11,884 bases of DNA from NCBI GenBank assembly GCA_021777285.1, contig JAJYDR010000071.1, forward strand, positions 1 through 11,884, written 5' to 3'. Both the position numbers and the translations under genes were made by a program. This DNA comes from Actinomycetes bacterium (lineage in GTDB: Bacteria > Actinomycetota > Acidimicrobiia > Acidimicrobiales > RAAP-2). Positions 1 to 6,789 of this stretch are shown here, one piece after another (the first letter of the stretch is position 1; each line of letters starts with the position of its first letter). The notes under the pieces are model-generated. The model did not search any database. It was given only the letters and a program-made list of their open reading frames with translations, and was not told the origin of the DNA.

Positions 1-428
1 ACCTGCGCGAGAACACCGACGTGTCCGGGGCGCTCATCTTCGCCTACCAGGTGAAGGACCCCGAGCGCTACGGCGTCGTCGAGTTCGACGACGACGGCCT
101 CGTGCTCTCGATCGAGGAGAAGCCGGCCACCCCGAAGAGCAACTACGCCGTGCCTGGCATCTACTTCTACGACGAGCGCGCGAGCGAGTTCGCCCACCAG
201 CTCGCCCCGAGCACTCGCGGCGAGCTCGAGATCACGGCCCTCAACAACGCTTACCTCGAGCGCGGCGAGCTGCGCGTCGAGGTGCTCTCACGGGCCACCA
301 CGTGGCTCGACACCGGCACGCACGAGTCGCTCTACGAGGCCGGGGGGCTCATCCGCACGCTCCAGCACCGCAGCGGGCTACGCATCGGCGACGTCGAGCA
401 AATCGCCCGAGACCAGGGCTGGATCTAG
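1..428 (+). CDS. rmlA: Glucose-1-phosphate thymidylyltransferase, C-terminal part (partial)
   Basis: This is the 3' half of an RmlA/RfbA nucleotidyltransferase, which joins dTTP and glucose-1-phosphate to make dTDP-glucose, the first step to dTDP-L-rhamnose in the cytoplasm. The gene enters from the left edge. The reading frame begins at base 3, and about 141 codons are visible before the TAG at 426-428; full-length family members are about 290 residues, so the N-terminal pyrophosphorylase signature lies outside. Visible family hallmarks in order are DPERYGVVEFD, SIEEKP, PKSNYAVPGIYFYD, RGELEIT and TWLDTGTHESL, ending in the usual GWI tail. The PKSNYAV and GTHESL segments favour RmlA over GalU or GlmU. 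The start and upstream neighbours cannot be seen, so membership of an rml operon is unproven. No disruption is visible. Confidence 0.93.
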   Translation, partial: LRENTDVSGALIFAYQVKDPERYGVVEFDDDGLVLSIEEKPATPKSNYAVPGIYFYDERASEFAHQLAPSTRGELEITALNNAYLERGELRVEVLSRATTWLDTGTHESLYEAGGLIRTLQHRSGLRIGDVEQIARDQGWI

Positions 429-442
429 ACGCCCCCGCTGGT

Positions 443-468
443 CGCGACGGTCGTCGACGGCCGTCGCG
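443..468. terminator. Perfect 8-bp hairpin between rmlA and bioY (possible terminator)
   Basis: CGCGACGG at 443-450 and CCGTCGCG at 461-468 are exact reverse complements around a 10-base loop that itself contains CGTCGACG. It starts 15 bases after the rmlA stop. There is no T-run, so it would be an actinobacterial-style hairpin-only terminator. Alternatively it is an operator: a weak -10-like TAGCAT (469-474) follows at once, which would put the right arm just upstream of a bioY promoter. The inverted repeat is directly visible; the role is inferred. Confidence 0.4.
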
Positions 469-486
469 TAGCATTGCCGAAAGTCT

Positions 487-493
487 AGGGAGG
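487..493 (+). promoter_or_regulatory. Ribosome binding site of bioY
   Basis: AGGGAGG ends four bases before the ATG at 498. It fixes the bioY start and is one of only three clear Shine-Dalgarno sites in the window. Confidence 0.75.
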
Positions 494-497
494 TCCC

Positions 498-1082
498 ATG
501 TCCACGATCGCCGTTCCGTCCCCGCGCCGCGTCCTCGCCGACGCCGTGGCCTCGTCGCGCGTCGCCGACGCCGTGCTCGTCGTCTCGGGCGCCGCGCTCG
601 TCGGCCTGCTCGCCCAGGTCACCATCCACCTCGGCTTCACGCCCGTGCCGATCACCGGCCAGACGCTCGGCGTGCTGCTCGTGGGCACCGCGCTCGGCTG
701 GCGCCGCGCCAGTCTCGCCATGGGCCTCTACGTCGCCGCGGGGGTCCTCGGCGTGCCGTGGTTCGCCGACCACTCGAGCGGGGTCCCGATGGCGACCTTC
801 GGCTACCTGCTCGGTTTCGTCGTCGCGAGCGCCGCGCTCGGTTGGCTCGCCTCGCGCGGGGCCGACCGCACCGTGGCGCGCGCCGTGACCTCGATGGTCG
901 TGGGCGAGGTCATCATCTTCGCGATCGCGGTGCCGTGGCTCGCGTTCAGCCTGCACGTCGGTCTCGCGACGGCGATCTCGCTCGGCCTCACGCCCTTCAT
1001 CACCGGCGAGGTCATCAAGGCTGCCCTAGCCGGGGTCGCGTTGCCCGCGACCTGGCGCCTGGTCGACCGCACCCAGCGTTAG
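498..1082 (+). CDS. bioY: Biotin transporter S-component BioY
   Basis: This 194-residue integral membrane protein is the substrate-binding (S) component of an energy-coupling-factor biotin uptake transporter. Recognisable BioY features are the LGFTPVPITGQTLGVLL block (about residues 50-66), the G-W-R-R loop followed by AMGLYVAAGVLGVPWF (about 74-90), a GYLLGF helix near residue 100 and the FITGEVIKAALA segment near the C-terminus. About six hydrophobic helices are apparent, and the length is normal for the family. The ATG at 498 has a good Shine-Dalgarno. No ATPase (BioM) or T-component (BioN) gene is adjacent, so it must use ECF modules encoded elsewhere or act as a solitary BioY, as described in other bacteria. 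Its stop overlaps the stop of the convergent crotonase gene by four bases. I see no biotin-repressor operator that I can identify. Confidence 0.93.
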   Translation: MSTIAVPSPRRVLADAVASSRVADAVLVVSGAALVGLLAQVTIHLGFTPVPITGQTLGVLLVGTALGWRRASLAMGLYVAAGVLGVPWFADHSSGVPMATFGYLLGFVVASAALGWLASRGADRTVARAVTSMVVGEVIIFAIAVPWLAFSLHVGLATAISLGLTPFITGEVIKAALAGVALPATWRLVDRTQR

Positions 1083-1744
1083 ACGACCGGGAAGCCCAGG
1101 GTCGCGGCGACCTCGCCGTAGGCGAGGCGCTTGTGGTGGGCGATGACGCCGCGGTCCTTGTCGGCCATCGCCGCCGCGACCGCGACGGCGTGCTCGAGCA
1201 CGGCCCCCTCGGGGGCCACCGCCTCGACGATGCCCGCGTGCAACGCGCCCGGCGCGTCGAAGCGACGGGCGGTCAACATGGCGTCGATCGCGGTCGCGCG
1301 GGGCAGGCGGTTAAAGAGGATCGCCGCGAGCTTGGCATCGAGTGCCAGCCCGATGTCGGCCTCGTTCATGCACCAGAACCCCCGGTCCTCGCGCATCACC
1401 CGGTAGTCGAGCGCGCAGCTGAGCAACGCGCCGCCGGCGAAGGTGTGCCCGTTGAGGGCCCCCACGGTGTAGGCGGGGAACGTGAGCAGGCGCACCACCA
1501 TGCGGTGCAGCTCGGTGAGGATGTGGCCGAGCCCCGCGGGGTCCGTGCCGTAGCGCGCGAGGTCGAGGCCGTTAGAGAAGAACTTGCCCTCGCCGGTCAG
1601 GACCACGCCGAGCGGTCCCTTTCGCGATTCGAGCTCGTCGAGTCGGGCGCGCAACGCCCCGAGTGACTCGTCGTTGATCCGGTTCTCCCCGTCGCGCCAC
1701 GTGAGCACCGCGACGGGGCCGTCGTAGTCAAGGGACAGCTCCAT
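1079..1744 (-). CDS. Enoyl-CoA hydratase/isomerase (crotonase) family protein
   Basis: This 221-residue protein has the crotonase fold, which uses an oxyanion hole to act on acyl-CoA thioesters. The first oxyanion segment is FFSNGLDL (55-62) and the second is GHTFAGGALLS (99-109). An acidic residue in NEADIGL (Glu128) sits where delta3,delta2-enoyl-CoA isomerases carry their catalytic glutamate. The NGLDL and FAGGALLSCALDYRVM wording resembles eukaryotic-type enoyl-CoA isomerases more than classic hydratases, so an isomerase role in unsaturated fatty-acid breakdown is my best guess. The reaction is not proven. It is shorter than the usual 255-265 residues and ends soon after the conserved core, lacking much of the C-terminal helical region. 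The ATG at 1744 has no Shine-Dalgarno but a -10-like hexamer six bases upstream, which suggests a leaderless mRNA. It diverges from the aminopeptidase gene. Confidence 0.85.
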   Translation of the reverse strand: MELSLDYDGPVAVLTWRDGENRINDESLGALRARLDELESRKGPLGVVLTGEGKFFSNGLDLARYGTDPAGLGHILTELHRMVVRLLTFPAYTVGALNGHTFAGGALLSCALDYRVMREDRGFWCMNEADIGLALDAKLAAILFNRLPRATAIDAMLTARRFDAPGALHAGIVEAVAPEGAVLEHAVAVAAAMADKDRGVIAHHKRLAYGEVAATLGFPVV

Positions 1745-1750
1745 GGCACG

Positions 1751-1756
1751 AGATTA
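1751..1756 (-). promoter_or_regulatory. Candidate -10 of a leaderless promoter for the crotonase gene
   Basis: On the minus strand TAATCT lies exactly six bases before the ATG at 1744, which would place the transcription start on or next to the start codon. A weak -35 candidate (TCGAGG, complement of 1774-1779) sits 17 bases upstream. No Shine-Dalgarno is present in this stretch. The site shares the 51-bp gap with the oppositely directed promoter of the aminopeptidase gene. Confidence 0.5.
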
Positions 1757-1761
1757 CGACG

Positions 1762-1789
1762 TCGACGCCACCGCCTCGAACGGTAGATT
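1762..1789 (+). promoter_or_regulatory. Candidate leaderless promoter of the Xaa-Pro aminopeptidase gene
   Basis: TCGACG (1762-1767, four of six match to TTGACA) is followed after 16 bases by TAGATT (1784-1789). The ATG at 1796 is six bases further on, at the expected transcription start. No Shine-Dalgarno is visible before this ATG. It overlaps the region used by the divergent crotonase promoter. Confidence 0.5.
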
Positions 1790-1795
1790 GAGCCC

Positions 1796-3283
1796 ATGAG
1801 CGATAACCCCGTCACCGAACCCGACGTCTCCGCCGAGCATCCCATCAGCGAGCACTGGGTCTGGGCGGGGGGGCACCGCCCTGCGGTGCCGCGGGCCCTC
1901 GTCGAGGCCATGACGAGCGGCTGGGCGCCATCGGCGCCGAGTGGCGACGTGCACCCCGGCGCCACCTACGCGGCGACGCGCCGCGCCGCGCTCGCCGCGG
2001 CGATGCCCGGACTCACGCTGGTGGTCCCCACCGGCTCGGCCAAGGTGCGCGCGAACGACACCGACTACCGCTTCAGGCCCGGCACGGACTTCTTCTACCT
2101 CACCGGTTGCGTCGAGCCCGACTGCGTGCTCGTGATCACCCCGGGGGCGGGGGCCGGCCACGCCACGCTCTACGTGCCCGAACGGCGCGACGCCCGCACC
2201 CACGCCTTCTTCACCGACGCGCGCTACGGCGAGCTGTGGGTCGGCGCGCGCCGGGGCGTGAGCGAGGCGGCCCAGTACTACCAGGTCGACACGGCCCCGC
2301 TCGAGGACCTGGCCAAGCACCTGGGCGAGCTGGGTGACACGACGATCGCCGTCGTGCGAGGCGTTGACGCGACCCTCGACGCCGCAATCGAGCCGAGTGA
2401 GCACGACGACCGGCTCGCCACCACCCTCGGTGAACTACGCCTCGTGAAGGACGAGTTCGAGCAACGCCAGCTCGAGGTCGCAATCGCCCACACGGTCGAG
2501 GGCTTCGCCGACGTCGTACGCGCGCTGCCCCAGGCGAAGGGTCGCGGCGAGCGCGTGATCGAGGGGGTCTTCAACCTGCGCGCACGTGTCGAGGGCAACG
2601 ATGTCGGCTACGACACGATCGCCGCGAGCGGGGCCAACGCGACGGTGCTGCACTGGACCCGCAACGACGGCGACGTGCGCGATGGCGAGCTGCTGCTGCT
2701 CGACGCGGGGGTCGAATGTGACCAGCTCTACACCGCCGACGTGACGCGCACGTTGCCGATCAACGGGGTCTTCTCCCCCGCCCAACGACGCGTCTATGAG
2801 CTCGTGCTCGCCGCCCAGGAGGCCGGCATCGCCGCGGTCGCCCCGGGCGTGCCCTTCAGCGCCGCCCACGACGCTGCCGTGCGCGTGCTCGCCTACGGCC
2901 TCGCGGAGCTCGGGATCATCGACGACCCCGAAGCGTCACTGCGCCCCGACCGTCAGACCCATCGCCGCTACACGCTGCACGGTGTATCCCACATGCTGGG
3001 CCTTGACGTGCACGACTGCGCCAACGCGCGTAACGACGTCTACCGCGGCGAGTTGCACGCGGGCTACGTGCTCACCGTCGAGCCCGGCCTGTATTTCCAG
3101 AAGAACGACCTCACCGTGCCCGAGGAGTACCGCGGCATCGGGGTGCGCATCGAGGACGACATCTTGGTCACCGAGACCGGATCGCGCAACCTCTCGGCGG
3201 CGCTGCCGCGCGAACCCGACGCCATCGAGTCGTGGATGGCCGAGCAGTGGCGTCGCGCCACGCCCGACCTCGGCCTGCACTAA
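1796..3283 (+). CDS. pepP: Xaa-Pro aminopeptidase (M24B metallopeptidase)
   Basis: This 495-residue cytoplasmic metalloaminopeptidase should release N-terminal residues that precede proline. An aminopeptidase-P N-terminal domain (about residues 56-200, with FRPGTDFFYLTG near 93-104) is followed by a pita-bread catalytic domain. By alignment in mind with E. coli PepP, the two-metal site is Asp303 (LLLLDAGVE), Asp315 (TADVTRT), His399 (HGVSHMLGLDVHD), Glu429 (TVEPGLY) and Glu453 (RIEDDI). His286 and His406 are the active-site histidines. All are present, so the enzyme looks functional. There is an extra N-terminal stretch of about 55 residues before the first domain. The ATG at 1796 lacks a Shine-Dalgarno and fits a leaderless transcript. 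The TAA overlaps the TAG of the convergent P450 gene by four bases. Confidence 0.94.
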   Translation: MSDNPVTEPDVSAEHPISEHWVWAGGHRPAVPRALVEAMTSGWAPSAPSGDVHPGATYAATRRAALAAAMPGLTLVVPTGSAKVRANDTDYRFRPGTDFFYLTGCVEPDCVLVITPGAGAGHATLYVPERRDARTHAFFTDARYGELWVGARRGVSEAAQYYQVDTAPLEDLAKHLGELGDTTIAVVRGVDATLDAAIEPSEHDDRLATTLGELRLVKDEFEQRQLEVAIAHTVEGFADVVRALPQAKGRGERVIEGVFNLRARVEGNDVGYDTIAASGANATVLHWTRNDGDVRDGELLLLDAGVECDQLYTADVTRTLPINGVFSPAQRRVYELVLAAQEAGIAAVAPGVPFSAAHDAAVRVLAYGLAELGIIDDPEASLRPDRQTHRRYTLHGVSHMLGLDVHDCANARNDVYRGELHAGYVLTVEPGLYFQKNDLTVPEEYRGIGVRIEDDILVTETGSRNLSAALPREPDAIESWMAEQWRRATPDLGLH

Positions 3284-4485
3284 TCGTTCACGACGCGGAT
3301 CGGCACGCGGCGCGGTCCGCGCACCTGACCCTGGGCCCACGTCACGTCCTCGGGGTCGAGCAGCTCGAAACGCGGGTAGCGCGCGATGAACGACTCGAGC
3401 GCCACACGCAGTTCCATTCGCGCGAGGTTCGACCCGGCGCAGCGGTGAATCCCGAGGCCGAACGCGATGTGGCGGTTCTCGAGACGGTCAATGATGAACC
3501 GGTCGGCGTCGGGAAAAACCGCAGGGTCCCGGTTGGCCGCCGGGAAGCCCAGCAGGATCCAGTCGTCGCGCTTCATGGGACAGCCGAGGAAGTCCACGTC
3601 CTCCTTCACGAGCCGGGCCATCGTGACCGGCGCGTAGAAACGCAGGAACTCCTCGACGGCGACCCCCATCAGCTCGGGCTCGGCGACCAGGCGCGCCAGG
3701 TCATCGGGGTGGCTCGCGAGGTGCCAGAGCGACGCGCCGATCGCCGACCACGTGGTGTCGATCCCGGCGATCAGCACGAGGATCATGGTGCCGCGGATGT
3801 GCTCGACCGCGAGACGCTGGCCGGCCACCTCGACGCCGAGCAGGTAGCTCGTGAGGTCGTCACGCGGGTGGGCGCGGTGGTCCTCGATCTGGGCGTTGAG
3901 GTAGGCCTCGATCGGGGCGAACTCCTCGAGGCGCTGCTCGGCCGGGAGGTTCACGCCCTCGAGCACCACGTGGACGAACTCACGGAACAACTCCTCGTCG
4001 GCTTCGGGAAATCCCAGCATCCGGATGATCACCGCCGGGGGGATGAACTGCGCGTACTGGGTCGCCGCGTCGAGCACACGCTCACCGGCGATCTCGTCGA
4101 GCAACCGCTCGCACAGCGCACGCACCATCGGCTCGAGCTCGCGCACCGGTCCGGGCGCAAAGACCGGCAAGATGAGCCGCCGCGCGATCTGGTGGAACGG
4201 CGGGTCCGAGGTGATGGGTGGCGCGACGCCAATCGGCGCGGGCGGGGCCTCCTCCATCGGTCGTCCGTTGCCGATCACCACCGTGCGGCTGGTGAAGTGC
4301 TCGGTGTCCGTCGCGACCGCGGAGACCCCCGCGTGGGTCGACGGGAACCAGGCGCCGCCGTAGCGATCGGTGTGGGCAACGGGACAGCGCTCGCGTAGCT
4401 CGTCCCAGATCGGGTACGGGTCGTGCACCCAGCGTGGGTCGGTGTGGTCCCAGTCGGTGGCGAAGTCAGTCACGGGCTCATCCAT
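3280..4485 (-). CDS. Cytochrome P450 (class I, soluble bacterial type)
   Basis: This 401-residue soluble haem-thiolate monooxygenase would insert one oxygen atom from O2 into an unknown substrate, using electrons from a ferredoxin. The I-helix oxygen-activation motif AGIDTT is at 240-245, the K-helix ExxR is Glu279-Arg282, and the haem loop FGLGIHRCAG (342-351) has the cysteine ligand at 349. The meander NRDPAVFPDADRF (318-330) is intact, and the length is typical. No membrane anchor is seen. The ATG at 4485 is one base after the stop of the ferredoxin gene (TGAGATG), so the two are almost surely co-translated partners. A longer in-frame start exists upstream, but it would read through the ferredoxin gene in another frame and give an unrelated arginine/serine-rich leader. 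Substrate and CYP family cannot be told by eye. Confidence 0.96.
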   Translation of the reverse strand: MDEPVTDFATDWDHTDPRWVHDPYPIWDELRERCPVAHTDRYGGAWFPSTHAGVSAVATDTEHFTSRTVVIGNGRPMEEAPPAPIGVAPPITSDPPFHQIARRLILPVFAPGPVRELEPMVRALCERLLDEIAGERVLDAATQYAQFIPPAVIIRMLGFPEADEELFREFVHVVLEGVNLPAEQRLEEFAPIEAYLNAQIEDHRAHPRDDLTSYLLGVEVAGQRLAVEHIRGTMILVLIAGIDTTWSAIGASLWHLASHPDDLARLVAEPELMGVAVEEFLRFYAPVTMARLVKEDVDFLGCPMKRDDWILLGFPAANRDPAVFPDADRFIIDRLENRHIAFGLGIHRCAGSNLARMELRVALESFIARYPRFELLDPEDVTWAQGQVRGPRRVPIRVVND

Positions 4486-4486
4486 C

Positions 4487-4678
4487 TCACTCGACCACCG
4501 TGATCGCGCGCTCCGGGCAGTTCGCCTCGGCGAGGCGCGCGAGTGGCACGTCCTCGCCGCTCGGCTCGGCCACCAGGACGACCCCGCTACCGAGGTCGTC
4601 GAAGCCGAAGACCGTCGGCGCGACGTTGAAGCACCGCCCGTGACCCTGACATCGGTCTGCGTCAATCGAAACCCGCAC
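4487..4678 (-). CDS. Small 3Fe-4S-type ferredoxin, P450 redox partner
   Basis: This 63-residue ferredoxin resembles those encoded beside actinobacterial P450s. The cluster motif is C10-x2-H13-x2-C16 followed by C54-P, so a histidine stands where a fourth cysteine would be in a 4Fe-4S protein. Three cysteines suggest a 3Fe-4S cluster, or an unusual His-ligated cluster as studied in mycobacterial P450 ferredoxins. It should carry single electrons from a ferredoxin reductase, not encoded in this window, to the P450 one base downstream. The start is GTG at 4678, fixed by a strong Shine-Dalgarno (AGGAGG) four bases before it. The gene follows the hydrolase gene after 30 bases. The acidic C-terminal half is usual for such carriers. 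Confidence 0.93.
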   Translation of the reverse strand: MRVSIDADRCQGHGRCFNVAPTVFGFDDLGSGVVLVAEPSGEDVPLARLAEANCPERAITVVE

Positions 4679-4682
4679 GTCC

Positions 4683-4688
4683 CCTCCT
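4683..4688 (-). promoter_or_regulatory. Ribosome binding site of the ferredoxin gene
   Basis: AGGAGG on the minus strand, four bases before the GTG at 4678. It decides a non-ATG start and is the strongest such site in the leftward block, which suggests high translation of the ferredoxin. Confidence 0.75.
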
Positions 4689-4708
4689 ACGCTCAGGTGA
4701 CGCCGAAC

Positions 4709-5590
4709 CTACCAGCCGGTAGCCTCCACGCGACGCCACCCCATCGCCCCCGCGAGGTGGTGCGCAATCACCTCGGCGGCCTCGGTCGCCTCGGGCAGCT
4801 CGCCGAGGGCGAGCGCGAAGTCGTGCCAGAGTCCCGGCCAGGTCCGCACCGCCACGCCCAGGTGGTCGCGCGCGGCGAGAGTGGCCGCGTCGGGGGCGAG
4901 CAGGTCGTCACTCGTTCCCACCACAATCGTTGGGGCGAGGCCCGCCCAGTTCGCGCGAAGTGGCGACACGAGTTCGTCGTCACGGTCGCCGCGCGTGTAA
5001 GCCCGTGCGCAGGCCTCGAGCCAGCCGATCGAAAGCAGGGGGTCGCGCGCGGCGAGGTCGTCGTCGTAAGGGCGCAACGGGTCGAGCCACGGCGACACCA
5101 GGGCGAGCGCGCCGACCGGGGCTTCACCAGCTACCAGCGCAGCGACGAGTGCACCCGCGCCGGCCGAGTCCGCGAGGCCGGCGACCTCGTGACCGGCCAG
5201 GTACTCAAGCAGCGCCGTGACGTCTTGCACCGCGGCCGGGGCCGGGTGCTCGGGGGCAAGCCGGTAGTCAAGGCCGTAGAGCGTGGCGCGCAGGGCCACC
5301 GCGAGGAAGGACCCGAGGGCGCGGCCCATCGCCGGCGAGCCGATGCAGTACCCGCCGCCGTGCACGTAGATGATCACCCGGTCAAGCGCCACATCGCGCG
5401 GGGTCAGGGTCTCGACGCGCAGCGAGCCGATTGTTACGGCTTCGCGCACCACGCCGCGCGCGACGGGGGTCGCCGACGTCGCCGCGGCGAAGCGGGCCCG
5501 CTGGCGCTCCCAGGGCACCGACGAAGAGAAGATCAGACGACGGAGCGTCGAGAGCGACGCGCGTCGGTCCTCGAGCGCCGACCCGTCCAC
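4709..5590 (-). CDS. Alpha/beta hydrolase, hormone-sensitive-lipase-like esterase
   Basis: This protein of about 293 residues has an alpha/beta-hydrolase-fold-3 (bacterial HSL, family IV esterase) layout. The oxyanion-hole motif HGGGY is at 77-81 and DYRLAPEHPAPAA at 108-120. The nucleophile elbow is GLADSAGAG with Ser142; the usual wording is GDSAGG, so it is slightly altered. A candidate acid is Asp228 or Asp229 (TSDDLLAPD), and the catalytic His is 256 (GLWHDF). It would hydrolyse a short-chain ester or lactone; the substrate is unknown. No signal peptide is seen. I chose the GTG at 5590, one base after the serB stop (TGAGGTG), which implies translational coupling. An upstream ATG in frame would overlap serB by 80 bases. 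The position between serB and a ferredoxin/P450 pair suggests a tailoring or catabolic role, but this is inference. Confidence 0.88.
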   Translation of the reverse strand: MDGSALEDRRASLSTLRRLIFSSSVPWERQRARFAAATSATPVARGVVREAVTIGSLRVETLTPRDVALDRVIIYVHGGGYCIGSPAMGRALGSFLAVALRATLYGLDYRLAPEHPAPAAVQDVTALLEYLAGHEVAGLADSAGAGALVAALVAGEAPVGALALVSPWLDPLRPYDDDLAARDPLLSIGWLEACARAYTRGDRDDELVSPLRANWAGLAPTIVVGTSDDLLAPDAATLAARDHLGVAVRTWPGLWHDFALALGELPEATEAAEVIAHHLAGAMGWRRVEATGW

Positions 5591-5591
5591 C

Positions 5592-6767
5592 TCAGTCCGC
5601 TTCGATCTCTTCTCGACTGATCCCGAGGAAGTAGAGCACTGCGTCGAGGTAAGGAACCGAGAGCGCGGCATTCGCGTGCGCGCGCACGACGGGCTTGGCG
5701 TTAAAGGCGATGCCGAGGCCGGCCGCTGAGATCATGTCGATGTCGTTGGCGCCGTCACCGACCGCGACGGTCTGCTCGAGCGGGACGCCGATCTCCTCAG
5801 CGAAGCGTCGCAGGGCCCGCTCCTTGCCGGCGCGGTCGACGATCTCACCGAGCACCCGACCCGTGAGGCGGCCGTCGACCACCTCGAGGTGGTTCGCGTC
5901 GTAGTAGCGAACGCCGAGCTCGTCGAGCAAGGGCGCGAGCACCTCGAGGAACCCGCCCGAGACGACGGCGGGCACATAGCCGAGTCGCTGCAGCGTCGCG
6001 AGCAGCGTGCGCGCCCCGGGCATCAGACGGAGCCGGGAGCGCACGTCGTCGATGACGCTCGCGGGCAGCCCCTCGAGCAGCGCGACGCGGCGCCGCAGGG
6101 ACTCGGCGAAGTCAATCGCCCCGGCCATCGCCGAGGCGGTGATCGCCGAGACGTCCTCGGCGCGCCCGCAGGCCTCGGCGAGCAGGTCGATCACTTCTTC
6201 TTGGATGAGCGTAGAGTCGGCGTCCATCACCACGAGGTGCTTGGCGCGACGGTGCAGGCCCGCGCGCTGGATGGCGAGGTCGAGCCCCACGGTGTTGGCG
6301 GCGTCGGTGACCCCCTGACGCAGGGCCTCGTGGTCCACGCCGAGCACTACGAGCTCGTAGCAGTCGACCGGGTAGGTGGCGAGGTGCACGATCCGTTCAC
6401 AGGTCGAGTCGCTGGCGGCGATCGCGCCAAAGACCGCGCGCAACTGGGATGCGCCGATCGTCGGGGCGATGAGGGTCACGAGGAGCCGTCCACCGTGCAC
6501 GATCGCGGCGGGGTCGACCGGTTCGACCGTGGCGGTGATCGAGCCGCCCTCGATGGCGCGCGTGGCGATCGCCGCGTGCACCGCCTCGGGGCGCAGGCCC
6601 TCGCCGGACACCTCGGCGCACAGCACCAGGGCGCCTCGAATTGTGATCTGTCCGACGTCGGTGAGGGTCGCGCCACCGGCCTCGAGGGCCGACAGCGCCG
6701 CGAAGAGCTCGGCACCCACACCGATCCGATCGGGCCCGCTCACCGTTACTAGATACGCATTCGCCAC
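5592..6767 (-). CDS. serB: Phosphoserine phosphatase SerB with N-terminal ACT domains
   Basis: This protein of about 391 residues combines an N-terminal regulatory part with a HAD phosphatase that converts O-phosphoserine to serine, the last step of serine synthesis. Residues about 4-75 (YLVTVSGPDRIGVG onward) form an ACT domain and about 93-165 look like a second, the layout of M. tuberculosis SerB2. HAD motif I is DADST with Asp182 as nucleophile and Asp184 as general acid. Motif II Ser is 270 (VVSGGF), motif III Lys is 315, and motif IV is GDGAND at 337-342. All are intact. I favour the GTG at 6767: it sits five residues before the ACT strand and has a -10-like TACGCT six bases upstream. 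The ATG at 6800 (402 residues, overlapping the MFS gene by 11 bases) is the alternative. Neither has a Shine-Dalgarno. Confidence 0.93.
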   Translation of the reverse strand: MANAYLVTVSGPDRIGVGAELFAALSALEAGGATLTDVGQITIRGALVLCAEVSGEGLRPEAVHAAIATRAIEGGSITATVEPVDPAAIVHGGRLLVTLIAPTIGASQLRAVFGAIAASDSTCERIVHLATYPVDCYELVVLGVDHEALRQGVTDAANTVGLDLAIQRAGLHRRAKHLVVMDADSTLIQEEVIDLLAEACGRAEDVSAITASAMAGAIDFAESLRRRVALLEGLPASVIDDVRSRLRLMPGARTLLATLQRLGYVPAVVSGGFLEVLAPLLDELGVRYYDANHLEVVDGRLTGRVLGEIVDRAGKERALRRFAEEIGVPLEQTVAVGDGANDIDMISAAGLGIAFNAKPVVRAHANAALSVPYLDAVLYFLGISREEIEAD

Positions 6768-6773
6768 GGATGA

Positions 6774-6779
6774 AGCGTA
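6774..6779 (-). promoter_or_regulatory. Candidate internal -10 for a leaderless serB transcript
   Basis: TACGCT on the minus strand ends six bases before the GTG at 6767, the same spacing as at other starts here that lack a Shine-Dalgarno. No convincing -35 is seen, so this is weak by itself and mainly supports the choice of the GTG start. Confidence 0.28.
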
Positions 6780-6789
6780 GAACGTCCGG

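Noticed and set aside
302..1666. Long plus-strand open frame of 454 codons
   Set aside because: It is arginine/histidine-rich low-complexity sequence read out of frame through rmlA, bioY and antisense to the crotonase gene. Real family motifs lie in the other frames; long shadow frames are expected at this GC.
3232..4398. Plus-strand open frame antisense to the P450 gene
   Set aside because: No domain is recognised and the composition is Arg/His/Val/Glu-rich, typical of an antisense shadow of a GC-rich gene. The minus strand carries all P450 motifs.
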